Shown here: one piece after another, positions 21,806 to 32,500 of the stretch
Layout: each line of letters starts with the position of its first letter
Numbering within the stretch: the first letter of the stretch is position 1
Assembly: GCA_021234155.1 (NCBI GenBank)
Contig: JAJEKV010000014.1
Location: forward strand, 18,322,652-18,386,651
Direction of reading: 5' to 3'
From: Isoetes taiwanensis
Taxonomy: Eukaryota > Streptophyta > Lycopodiopsida > Isoetales > Isoetaceae
DNA length: 64,000 nt
Notes under the pieces: generated by a model
What the model was told of the DNA's origin: nothing
Seen by the model: the letters and a program-made list of their open reading frames with translations, nothing else
Database searches by the model: none
Translations under genes and position numbers: made by a program

Positions 21806-23099
21806 TTCAGAATTAGCAAATTCAAAAATAAACAGAATAAACAATATGCAAATAAATTACCTATGATACGCTTCAGGCGTCCTTTGCCTAGTAATCTGCA
21901 TCCCAACGATGTTTGGAACACCAACCCTAACCATTCTGCTAATAACGCTTGTCCTCCCTGATTTCCCAAGAAAATTACCTTCGATGCCGATTGTCTTCAT
22001 CATGTATTTGACCCAGCCAGCTAATGCCTGACCACTAACCCTGTGCTTAGAGTTATACCAGATTGGCGTCCTTGGAGAAAAGATGACCTAATTATAAACA
22101 AACTTAGTACAACACAATAACAAAGATATTAGCCAATGGAAATGCATACCTGCATAAAAGAACCTTCTAACAGGCTTCGCGGGAGAAGAACTAGACTCAC
22201 CCTCAGGTAGATGCCTCAAAAGTTGTTTGTACGTACGACGTCACCTTCCAAACGCCTGCAAGGTAATCTGAACGATTCTTCGTGATAATGGTCCATGTCC
22301 ACATCATGATTCTTTGAAACCCTTTCAGAATATTCTAAATATTCTGTACCATCATCATTGCCAACCACAAAATCAGTAATTATTAATTAAAAGCTCATGT
22401 AACTCTTTCTTTGCACGAATTGCAAACCTAGCAATACAATAGTATAAGAACCATCGCTGCAGACCACGATTATGGTATATTTGATGATCAATATCATTTA
22501 ATAACGCCGTCTCATCAGCAAAAGTAATTTCCTCAACTTTTTTTCTCTTCTTACAAACACCAGGAGTCATTCTAGACCTCCTCATTGTTGCTACACAAGC
22601 CAACCTTGCTCTCTCAAAGATAGGACTGTGTCGAATATCAAAGGGGAATTCAATGCGGCCTTCCTTTGCGGATCCAATTTCCCTATGATGCCGAATCATA
22701 CTCCCAAATTTCTTGAATAAATCTTGCAATCTGCAAAACAGAATAGAAAAGAAACAGAATTTAAGAATGCAAAAATTTAGGAATGAGAGTTTAGAAATTT
22801 AGAATGCAGGACACTAAACAAATAAAAACCAAAATGCAAGACACTAAACAAATAAATTTAGAATGCAATCAATTTAGAATGCAAGACACTAAACAAATAA
22901 AACCCGGAATAAAAAAATGTAATAGTAATATAACTTACTACGATTCACCGGATAAAGTCGGCCATCCAATTTAGTTACTTGTAGCATAAACTCTTCAAGC
23001 TGCCTCTGCGAACTCCACGAGATCAAGTCGTTCAACCGCCTTCCCACAAACGAGGAAATTTACGATGGTGTAGATTAAGGAATAAGGGGTGAATATGCC

Positions 23100-23490
23100 T
23101 ATCCAATGTCTCTCGCCGCCCTAACGCTACCCCCGGTGAATAATATGCACCCAAACCAAAGGGGGTTTAAGGGGGATTTTAATTTAAATGTGTTGGACCC
23201 AATGGTTGTGTTAATTAATGTCAATGGTAGTTATGTGTTGGTTGTTAATGTCAATGGTTGTTATGTGTTGGTTGTTATGTGTTGGGAAATTTAATTTTTA
23301 TATGTTGGATGTTAATGGTTTGTGTTACAAAAAAATTTTTTTGGCCCCTTCTGGGCCTTGCGTGTGACAAAAATTTGAGAATTCAAACCAGAAAAAAACT
23401 AGAATTCATTTGAGGCTTTCATCACCTGTAGCTTTTGAATTTCATCACAATAAAACAAATAGAACATAAGTAAAACTTACCATAAAGATA
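23100..23490. other. Non-coding stretch with GTTATGTGTTGGTTGTTA repeats
   Basis: No gene is seen. A short tandem tract at 23,215-23,285 repeats TGTCAATGGTTGTTATGTG-like words. It lies just upstream, in the minus-strand sense, of the second coding segment of the recombinase-like gene, so it may be intron. Confidence 0.5.
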
Positions 23491-23844
23491 GAATAGAATA
23501 GAATAGGTTTTTAGCGTCCACGGAGACCAATTGGCCTATGGGACCCAAACAAAAAGAGAGCAGCAAGTATATTACTGACAGGATTAAAAACCCCCCGCCC
23601 CGAAGGGTTTTCGAGGGAAAAACCTTAGCAGTAATAAGCCTGCTGGCACACTGTACAATTGCATAGGACAGTTCAATACCGTCCCGTAGGACACAAATGA
23701 GTCCGTGCATCCATAACCTCCTGGAGGTACAACCCCAACAAACCCACTGACGCCGTAGTTAATAACTGATGCAACGGCTGGCCAGACACTAGTAATCGAA
23801 CATATCGCTCTCGGATATGGGCAAATGCTGGGCAGATCTGGATA
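23491..23844 (-). mobile_element. 5'-truncated second copy of the pentanucleotide-tail LINE
   Basis: The stretch matches 13,735-14,070 closely, including the shared CCCGAAGGGTTTTCGAGGG block and the C-terminal knuckle region up to GGGCAGATCTGGA, where it stops abruptly (5' truncation). The tail at 23,491-23,507 is AGATAGAATAGAATAGAATA on the plus strand, so the LINE reads on the minus strand like the longer copy. It sits inside the Crypton-like unit, between its first and second coding segments. Confidence 0.85.
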
Positions 23845-24323
23845 GAGCAGATTGATCCCATTATTTTTCAACTGGAATTTAACAGCAGCCTTTGGCCTCC
23901 ATGGATTCTTGTGGTGAGAAACCAAAGTGGGAAACTTTGTTAGCACAAGGATCTAGAAGCCTTGGAATTTGCTTAATAACTGCCTCAAAATCTAAAAATG
24001 CATGGTAATTTTTTGCAAGCTTCATTCGGAATGAGCCATAAAACAATATCCAATAGCGCAATCATGTATTAATCAGCTGGTAAGATGTGAAAGCCTACCA
24101 AACCCGGCCGAAAAATTGATGTTTTAGCATAGATAACTTAACCAAATATATCCATATCATACACTATCAAAAAGATCTCGGAGAGAACTTTCCAACGCAA
24201 TAAAAATCATCTGAAACAGAGCTCTGGATCAAAAGTTATGATAAGAAATGTGTTGCCGGCGGGAAACTGCACTACATGCACCCTTCAAGCCCTTCATGCG
24301 CCCTTCAAGCCCTTCATGTGCTT

Positions 24324-24438
24324 ATTATGCACCACACACATAAAAAGAGGGCTTTTGTTGTGAGCCATTGGTTGTTAACCATTATGCACCACACGCACAA
24401 AAAAAGGGCTTTTGTTGTGAGCCATTGGTTGTTGACCA
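24324..24438. repeat. Tandem duplication, two units of about 58 bp
   Basis: TTATGCACCACACACATAAA (24,324) and TTATGCACCACACGCACAAA (24,382) begin two units ending GAGCCATTGGTTGTTRACCA, with few differences. A smaller duplication, CGCCCTTCAAGCCCTTCATG, precedes it at about 24,280-24,320. Both are non-coding and lie downstream, in the minus sense, of the first coding segment of the recombinase-like gene. Confidence 0.85.
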
Positions 24439-24875
24439 TTGAAAAAAAGTCTAAAATCAATGGCTCAGAAATGGTGCACTCTAGATGTACGCATTAGTAC
24501 ATCCATTTGAATACACCACGAAATCATAGGAAAACCTTAGTGAAAAGTGTACAAAAACACAAAGAAAACCCCCTGTTATTATGCTACATATTCTCTCCAC
24601 AAATCGAACCTGTTTCTAGCCCATGTAATCTTATTCTGTGACTTCTTTGCACCTCCAACATTAACCTCCTTACATAGCTTCTCATCAAGATCTATAAATG
24701 GTATGCGCTCACCATTCTTTCCAGCAATACTAGGATTTTTCGGCAGAACGGGTCGGTCAAACATTTCAGAAACTTGTGCATTTGTGAGGTAATCTGAAAT
24801 AACTGATTCTGAAAACTCTTTACTAATATCTACCTCAAAATCCATATTCTTATCTGTCAAACTTTTCAAAATCAC

Positions 24876-25773
24876 TGATCCATCCTTATTCTAACAATTG
24901 CTTATATCAGACAATACACTGAATGTCGAAATATAAAAACTCCAGACTTACAGTCATATTTCCACAGAATAAAAGAAAAATCACAAAAATACTACCACTA
25001 GACATCCTGAACGTACTTCAGACTCTGCAAACAACAAAGAAAACATATTAGGAACAAAAAAAATTAACTCTAAAGCAAAATGCAAGAAAAATACTTACCT
25101 AGATTAGAATCCAGGTTCCTAGAGTTCGCCACAGTCGTCCTAGCAGTTTGAAAGTTGAAGTTGAAGATGAACTTGCTGAAAAACACCAAAATCAGAAACA
25201 AGAACAGGGAAATCTTGTGCAAGAATAGAAGATTCTTACTCAAAGGCAACACTCCAGCTCAAAAAATGATGGAAAAGACAGAAGAATCTAAAGATCCTTT
25301 ACAAAGAAGGTAAATCGCAGTTCCTCGGAAAAAATCGATCGAAAGCAGATTGAGTCGCCTTAGCGATCGTCCTAGCACTCTGAAACTTCGATTTGAAGAT
25401 GCACTAACCAAAAACAGGGAAATCTTGTTCGCTCCAGTAAAGAAACCTCGAAAAATGACAAGATCATCCACAAGGAAGGTAAATCGCAGGCCCTAGGCGT
25501 CAATATAGAACCAAAACAAAGGCCGTGGCCCGGCGCCGAAAAATGCACCGGGTCGATCGGATCCGAGACGCCAAGAGCCCCGGACGTCGAGGCCATAGCC
25601 TGAGCTCACGCCAAGACGAAAATGCAAATAATAGTGAATGCCTACCACGCCATCATAAAAACGCCCCACCTAAATTTCCACGTTGCACCAATGTTTCGGT
25701 CCGTTGGGATTCGCCGAAAATTGGACTTCGCGCGTCGGACGCGCGTCGGCCAATTTTCTAGGCCGGAATCCCT
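24876..25773 (-). other. Leader region of the Crypton-like gene
   Basis: This lies between the N-terminal coding segment and the right direct repeat. It contains minus-strand short open segments (25,070-25,252; 25,372-25,596, starting MASTSGALGVSD) and a GC-rich block near 25,500-25,770 (GCGCGTCGGACGCGCGTCGG). A long leader or promoter is plausible, since the base composition jumps from AT-rich to GC-rich toward the element's 5' end. I cannot name a start codon for the full protein. Confidence 0.35.
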
Positions 25774-25795
25774 CCTAGACGAACATTCCTGTATA

Positions 25796-26810
25796 CAAGA
25801 GCAAATGTAGCTAAACGGGGGCAAAATAGGGCATTGGATTAAAGGAACCATTAAGACTAAAGAGATTCCTAAAAGAAGCAAATAGAGTCAATTAGAAACA
25901 ATGAAATCAAGGGAGCAAAGCATCAAATTGGGACTAATGGAATACCAAGCAGTTAAAATATGGATACAAAACTGATTCAAAAATAAAGTTATATATAGCC
26001 AACTTCTGATATAGTAAACAACGACGACAACAAACAATCCAAACTATTAAAACTATACACAATGTTTAATAAAAAAACGATGAACATTGTGAAACATCAA
26101 ATTATAGGAAAAGAAAACAAAAGAAAAAAAAGCAATGATACATATCTAAGTGAAGCATCTGATGAGGTGCATAATAGTTTTGAAAAAAACATGAACTAAA
26201 ATGGGAACAATTACCTCATAGAGACAAAACAAATAACTTGTGTGAGCCCAACCATCCAATCTTTCTAAAAGAAGTTGACACATTCTTCGCTCAAAAACGA
26301 GCAAGCACATAGGTGATGGCAAACAGAGAAGCACAATTACATCAAAAAAATTTAAGCAAAAATTGCGTTAATTATAAGAGCATATACTAAGAGGGCATTA
26401 TACCTATAACTAGTAACAGTGTCCAGCATTGCTGGACAGAAGTTGGTAACTTGCAAATGATAATCCTGCAGATTTACTTTGAAAGCACAACGTCTTGGAT
26501 TTATTTACATTTAATCTTAATGCATGGCAGCATATTGGTCTTTCAAAGTAGTGTTATATGCAACTCCTACTCTTTAATGTCTTCTCACTTGCATGTTACA
26601 CCATTAGGCAATAAATCATGGCAACTAAGGCAAGGCTATATGGAAATTATGCGCGTAGAAATCCCTCTATATTGCATAAAAAAGGTGGTTGCAGAGCTAT
26701 ATGCGGTTGTTGATAGTTACAATATTCTAGAACTTCATTCCACATTAGGGATGCCCATGTCCAATTGAGAAGCTCATCATTTCATTCGTTTTAAATTTTG
26801 ACAGTTTCAG
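25796..26810. other. AT-rich stretch, no gene recognised
   Basis: This resumes the same kind of old repeat sequence seen left of 20,833. An ORF at 26,451-26,768 has no features I recognise and is probably chance. Confidence 0.5.
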
Positions 26811-27664
26811 AACACATAATGTTATCGTGAGAAACCAGCATTGCTAATGTTAGTGTAGTCTTATTGGCCCAACTTGTACAACCTTTTTTCAAAGGAAAAA
26901 TAACAATGGCAAAAATTAATTGTAACAGGAAGCCCAAATTGTTGTACACAAAGATAAGGCAACTTCAAGCTCAGCGCAATCTTTGTCAAGATAGCATTTG
27001 AAAGAGCAACATTTTCTTGTTTTAGAACGGCATGTTGTCAACTGGAAAGTGTACAATCTATAAATTCCCATGACCCAGCATAAGACCATATAATAAGGCG
27101 ATTATAGAGCTTAAGTTTAAAAGATTTAAAAAGCAAAAAATTTTCATTATGTTTGGTGTACCATAGGTTCGATGTATATCCATTTTGTCATTATTCTTTG
27201 TCCGTTTGTGTCCAGTGTGCTTTATTTATTGACATTGAAGAGTTATCGAAGTTGCCCATGAAATACTCATATGTATGCCCCCTTGTTTTATGGTGCAAAA
27301 TTTTCTTTTCTTTTGTTTAACATAATAACATCACTTGCAAATGTATATAGAAAGCATTTTTCTTTTTAGATACCGAAGATGCAGGATACGCTTATTATCA
27401 TGGCATCCCATTGTTAATTTCAAATGAGTCTAGTGCTGGATACAATGTTATGCATATAGCTAAATGAGAAGATAACATAAAGCATACCCAATTTATGCTT
27501 GAAAATTGATAAACTTCATGGCCATTGCATACATAAAACTGTCAATTCCTTTCTTGGAAGCGGGCATAAATTTTGAAATGTCGGCAAAATTAGTGATTGC
27601 AAGCAAATCTTTATTAACAAAAGATATCAAACAAAGTGAACATTGCGTGTGAACATGGAGGGCT
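26811..27664. repeat. Older duplicated segment, matched at 54,299-55,130
   Basis: AACACATAATGTTATCGTGA here and AACACATAATGTTATCATGA at 54,299 begin colinear segments. They differ by many substitutions and indels, in contrast with the near-identity that starts at 27,665. It is non-coding. The similarity in the old copy continues to about 28,080 (matched to about 55,555). Confidence 0.75.
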
Positions 27665-27869
27665 TTCACCACTCAATCAAACATGAGAAGATGCTATGTA
27701 GCCATGATATAGTTCCCATTCCATCCTTGCTAGAATGCATACCAATGCAAACTTGTTTTCTCTCCTCAGTGGCCAATTGTTTCTTTCGAAGTGAATGAAA
27801 GATCCAAATGTACAGTAATAACCATCGTTAATGGTCAAAAAAATAAACATACGTTGGTTCTGATTATAT

Positions 27870-28115
27870 GTGGACTATGAGTATTTGTACGCATGTAAGA
27901 CTACTAGAAAAAGGGCCATACATTTATCGAAGGCCACATTTAATGATGATTTAATAAGTTTTTTAAGTAGTATAACGTTGGTTGATATACTACATCTTGT
28001 GTGTGCCTCCTCCCAGTACGTATTGATCCACAACATAAGTTATAATGTGGAAGCACTTCAAATGCAGGATGCCAGGAAACATATGCTAATGCTCGTGAAT
28101 TCTGCAAATAGATGA
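27870..28115 (+). CDS. Unrecognised 81-residue ORF, duplicated at 56,050
   Basis: The ORF begins MDYEYLYACKTTRKRAIHLS. Its first 80 residues are the same in the second duplicate, where a 22-base deletion removes the stop and gives a longer frame. There is no signal peptide, repeat or known motif. Conservation between copies only reflects the recent duplication and is not evidence of coding. The older copy near 55,390-55,560 does not keep the frame, which argues against a real gene. Confidence 0.15.
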   Translation: MDYEYLYACKTTRKRAIHLSKATFNDDLISFLSSITLVDILHLVCASSQYVLIHNISYNVEALQMQDARKHMLMLVNSANR

Positions 28116-28236
28116 TGCAAACATGTGAGCTATAGCATAGAGCTTGCTGTATTTTCTATAAAGTACATCATAGAATTAAGACTAAGGAAATAAATTATAA
28201 ATAGAAAGCTTTCACATTAAACCTTTTTGTCATTAT

Positions 28237-29108
28237 TCTGGTGAGAGACTCTAGATAGGCATATCTTTCATCACAGCAGTATATACAACGTTTTGGAATA
28301 TCCAAGTGGGGTAGCCGACCATAGGAACCTTATCGGACTACCCCTGAAAAAAAAACACAAGGAACCAGTCCAGGTAGCATGTGGAGACGGTGCTGCATAG
28401 AGAAGGGCCAAAGAGAGGCGCCGTGCGAGGGCTTATCATGGGGATAAAAAACCACGCCCTTTCGGGTTTTCGAGGAAAACCCTAATGATAAACCCTCGCC
28501 CGGGGACTCCCAAAAAAACCTGGACTGCCAACCTTATGGGGAGAGGATGCAACGTCAAAAATTCCTCGACTCACTAGGCGAAGCGACTGTAATGGAGTGA
28601 GCCTGCAAAGTAAAAAACTCAAAGAAAGAACCCATTAAGTGTGAGAGAGATAAAAAGGATGACTCGATACCTGGAAAAACGTTAACAAGAAAGTTATAAC
28701 AAGAGAACAAATATCATATAAAAAGGCCTCCCCAAAGAAAAAACGGGGAGGGGGCTGGTCACGCGTGCCACGCGAAACAAAAAACCTTCCAATGTGGAGG
28801 GGCTGTTCATGCGAGCCACGCAATAAGACCTCGCAAAGAGGGGCTGTTCACGCGTGCCACGCGAAAAAAACAAATCCTCCCATCCGGAGGGGTTGGTCAC
28901 GCGCACCACGCGATAGCAAAAAGCTGAAACTATTATTGAAAAATGCATACGTGGGAACAAGAGATGTGGAGAGGGGGGGTGGGAGGGAAGAAAAGGCGCA
29001 CGTACACTGCTGTGAGAAGACGCCGATAAGGGTGAAAGGAGGAAGATGCATATAAATAGTCTCGTCTCTCCCCAGAATGGCGATCCGACGGTGTCGAATC
29101 GCTGGCAT
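28237..29108. mobile_element. 872-bp insertion present only in duplicate A (non-autonomous, probably LINE-derived)
   Basis: Duplicate B reads straight from TTTTTGTCATTAT to CCATGTGCTTC at 56,394, so this block was inserted in A (or lost from B). It contains CGCCCTTTCGGGTTTTCGAGG near 28,455, related to the conserved 3' block of the LINEs at 13,820 and 23,600. It also has four direct repeats with core GGGGCTGTTCACGCGTGCCA at 28,744-28,915. No protein is encoded. An internally deleted LINE relative is my best guess; no clear target duplication was found. Confidence 0.5.
28744..28915. repeat. Four tandem units around GGCTGTTCACGCGTGCCACG
   Basis: Units start at about 28,749, 28,799, 28,839 and 28,887 with spacing of 40-50 bases. 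Each has a palindromic or near-palindromic CACGCGTG-type core followed by CCACGCGA. Such arrays occur in promoter-like leaders of some LINEs. Confidence 0.8.
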
Positions 29109-29534
29109 CCATGTGCTTCAAGATGATTTGCCTCTATCTACATAGGACAGAAATTTAGAGTAGATGCTCGAAGCATATGTTTGTTTACAATGTGAATCTG
29201 CACCAAACATAAACTTAATAACATAAAAACTTGGATTCGTAAAGATGTGAATGCGCCTTTTGCATAGAATGTAGTCGAATATTAACTCGAACCTATTGAA
29301 GATGGAATTGGGAAACTTGTTTACAAATGTCCTCTGTACTATTGGCACATTATAACTTTGTGCAAACCACATTTGTCTGAGGAGATACACGTGGAAATAA
29401 GTCTTTCAATAATGATGTGTTAGAAACTTGGTCTTGAATCTCCAATCTAAAAGTGGAAATCGAATCATTCCTTCATGCTACCCATCGCACACATGACCAA
29501 TGTTTCATTCATAGATAAGTTGTTAAGACAAAAT

Positions 29535-32500
29535 GATTTCACATATATGTTGAGAGCAAAGAAGTGCACATAGCAAAGAAGTTGAGAGCAAGGAAGTGCA
29601 TTTCTAACAATGACATTTCCTTCCTAGAAGGAGAGAATCCCAATCATCAGCTGCCACCAGTGCCTTTACTTCACTATCCGGCAAACCTAGCCTGTATTTC
29701 AAGTCTCCAAGCCATATTACACGCCTACAATGGCAGGTTGAAAAATGAGTAACTAAATTTTTTTTCAAAGAATATTGGATGTTTGGTTATTTACTCATGA
29801 TCCAGTATGGAATCTGGCAAGTTCCTTGCAACATATATAGAAGATCGTAAAAAGTACATCCTGCGCATGGTCCCTGTACTCGTCTTAGAAGCATCATGCT
29901 CCCAGATATTGATCTCTATTACAAAGAAAAGGGTATTTAAGGGATGGGGGCTCTTGCAGGGTAACGTAGATAGTTATAGCCTTTAACTAGTAGATTACCT
30001 TGTCCATTTTTACCCAAATGGTGAGAAAAACTCCAATCACTTGATGCTGACGATCCGAACATAATGATTTCTTGATTACATGCAACGATGCAAAAATTTG
30101 TAGACACTTGGAGAACCGCCAATGTCAACAGATCCTCTTTTGCTAGGTGATTTCATAAGATGAAAGACATTTCCAACATTTAATGGTTTCCTGGATCCTG
30201 CCTAAAGGAAGTTAGAAAGTGAGAATACGTGGGTCGAGTACAAACTTGATAACCAGAAAGTCATAAAATTTCAGATCAAAGTAATGTGACAGATCCAATT
30301 ATATAAACATATGCAGATTTTTTTGTGTCTAGCCATTCAGGCAAGTTCAAATCATCTGGAGGATATTTTCTCGCCAGATTCCAAGTTTCCACTATGAATT
30401 TGAGTTGTTAGAATACATACCATAAGTTCTGAGTATCTTTGCCCTGCACCAAAATCCATTGCTTCTTGCCCTATTCCAAAGTCGCTTTTGCCATACTTCC
30501 TTGGAGCTATCAGATCACGGATCCGAAATGCACCAACAGCCTTTCAAGCAATAAAACACAATCTTATGTACGTAGAGCTAATGATCTTATCTTCAAGGAA
30601 AATGGTCCCAAATCATGCTCCCACAATAGCAGTTTTTTGGCACAGTAGCAGATCACGAGAAAATGCATCCTTAGACACAACAACAGACAATGGAGATACA
30701 TCTTTGCCGTTGATGTTTTGGGATCCCACAACACCTAGTTCCACAATCGTACATCAGCTCTCAAGCAAACCACAGACGAAACATAGACGCAGCTTCCTAT
30801 TAATAATGCCAGAAACCATTCAAATCTTCGACCCACCCCCTCAAAGCATGAAATCGGCTACCCAGCAACTTATGTTTTCTATAGTCGATTGCAATCCTTG
30901 CCCTAGCTCGCACAGCTTGCTGCCTTTTGTTGTGATGGCCGCCAAAAAAAACAACCTTGATGACCTTTTGAATTTTTTTTTTTTATTATTATTTTTAAAT
31001 CGTTGGATCTGATCATCTAATATTAGCCGTTGGATATAAACAAGGTGACGGTGCAAACGCACTAATGACTTGCGTTTGCACTAATAAAAAGCATCTTTCA
31101 AAGATTCCCTACAATACCCTAATTCTGCCACCTTTGGGGGGGGGTCACTTAAAAAAATGACCCTAAATTTACAATTGCATGTGCCATTTTAGGGGCCAAA
31201 ATTACAAAAAAGTTGGCGTCTTGTTAATTTGACATCCCTAATTTAAGTATAAAATAAAAATCTAATTTAGGTAGTTTTGGGACACACATGGAAAGTGGGA
31301 AAATGAAAGAACCATCAGAATGTTGACGAATTATGAAGACTGAAACGTGGAAATAAAGCCGTATGCATTTCATATTGCTCAAGGAGAATGACAACATGCT
31401 ATGCGCGCATATGCAAGCTACAAAATTATAACACACAACTAAAACAAAATTTGCATTGTGCATATATATCCATAGCTGAGTAACACAAATGTTTTTGAGC
31501 ATGCAAGCAGAGCATGTTATGTGCACATAGCCTCCTAGAAGAAAAAAGGTTCTCAAGATATGCGCGCATGGCATATTTATTGATGCAAAATAGATACAAA
31601 GATAAATAGCAAGACGTCATACCAATCATAAAATATCACGGGTTCAAGAAAAGTTCATGTATGGACAAGTACAAGGTCGGAACCAAAACCAGTAGGTTGT
31701 GGAAAAAAATGGGCAGGTAGGAAAGGAACCTGGTAGGTAGTGCCACATATGGACATGGACAGGTCAAAAACAAAACCAAAACCAGTAGGTTGTGAAAAAA
31801 AATAGGCAGGTAGAAAAAGAACCTGGTAGGTAGTGCCCATGCGCGCATGGGCAAAACTTTCGGGCTGTGCTATGCGCGCATATGGAAGATACAATTTTTT
31901 TGTTTGGTGTTTTTTTCTTGTTCTAGAAATCGGCTTAATCGCCTCTAGAATCATCAGCGCCATGCCAGATTGCAGCTGTATTTTCAAACCTATTTAATCA
32001 GGCCGGCTCGTCTCACCAAACCCTATTTCATAAGGTCGACTTCTCACCAGGTAAGCTTCTTTGTCAGGTCGTGAACTGGAAGCCCAAATTTTTTTCATGT
32101 CTGCTCTAGTTTCGGCCTTCTCTTTTTCTTCTGGTTTGATACAGAAAATTTTTAAGCAGGTTAATGGTTGTGCTAATATGGAAGCATCTGTTTCCACTAT
32201 GTAAGATCATTGTTTGGCATGTTCACTAAGCTTCTTTGCTACTTTCAGCTGTTTACTCTATTATCTCGGTTGCAGGCTGCAATTGTTTTTCTCGAATCGA
32301 AGTGTTTTAGGCCACAACACAGGTTTTTATGAAAATAGGTGAATGTTTTTGTTCAATTCTGCAACTAAGTTATGATAATTCTGCAAGTGATTTAAGGTCG
32401 TTTTCCACATCCTTTATTCATTATTATGATTCCGGTTATAAGAAATTGCAGTTAAAAACCTTTGTTGCTGAGAACTAATCAAGATTGGATGCATTTTCTT

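Larger units (their letters stand above)
21024..24875 (-). pseudogene. Crypton/QRICH1/ZMYM-like (DUF3504-type) tyrosine-recombinase domain gene, broken
   Basis: Segments on the minus strand: 24,579-24,875 (KKSQNKITWARNRFDLWREY, the N-terminal helix of this fold); 22,939-23,059 (LNDLISW...LEEFMLQVTKLDG); 22,150-22,730 (LFKKFGSMIRHH; then ARFAIRAKKELHELL, at the place of the 'GLRGREEH' arginine box; then GTEYLEYSERVSKN); 21,861-22,087 (PIWYNSKHRVSGQALAGWVK, GKSGRTSVISRM, GMQITRQRTPEAYHR); 21,331-21,593 (starts YDKS); and 21,024-21,277. The order and spacing match DUF3504 proteins: Arg box, YLEY-ER-KN, WY, HSxR (here KSGR), GHR (here RQR), Tyr. The second and third boxes are altered. At least two frameshifts (about 22,376 and 22,230) and a phase mismatch suggest a pseudogene. 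This assignment is my reading and has not been searched. Confidence 0.55.
20833..25795. mobile_element. 4.96-kb insertion bounded by 22-bp direct repeats, carrying a Crypton-like gene
   Basis: A perfect 22-base direct repeat (CCTAGACGAACATTCCTG plus TATA) lies at 20,833-20,854 and 25,774-25,795. The sequence outside the two copies is of one type (AT-rich lines with GGGACTAATGGAA-like words on both sides), so the interval behaves as a single insertion. Inside, on the minus strand, is a broken multi-exon gene resembling DUF3504/Crypton tyrosine recombinases. There is also a LINE fragment and small tandem repeats. There are no LTRs, terminal inverted repeats or poly(A) tail. The direct repeats could be a long target duplication or recombination half-sites. 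Confidence 0.55.

Noticed and set aside
23879-24061. Minus-strand ORF between segments of the Crypton-like gene
   Set aside because: It lacks residues expected for the missing part of the domain and has no matching splice signals. It may be unrelated intron or repeat sequence.
27870-28115. Conserved ORF shared by both duplicates as a real gene
   Set aside because: The identity reflects a recent duplication only. The older homologous segment at about 55,390-55,555 does not keep the frame.
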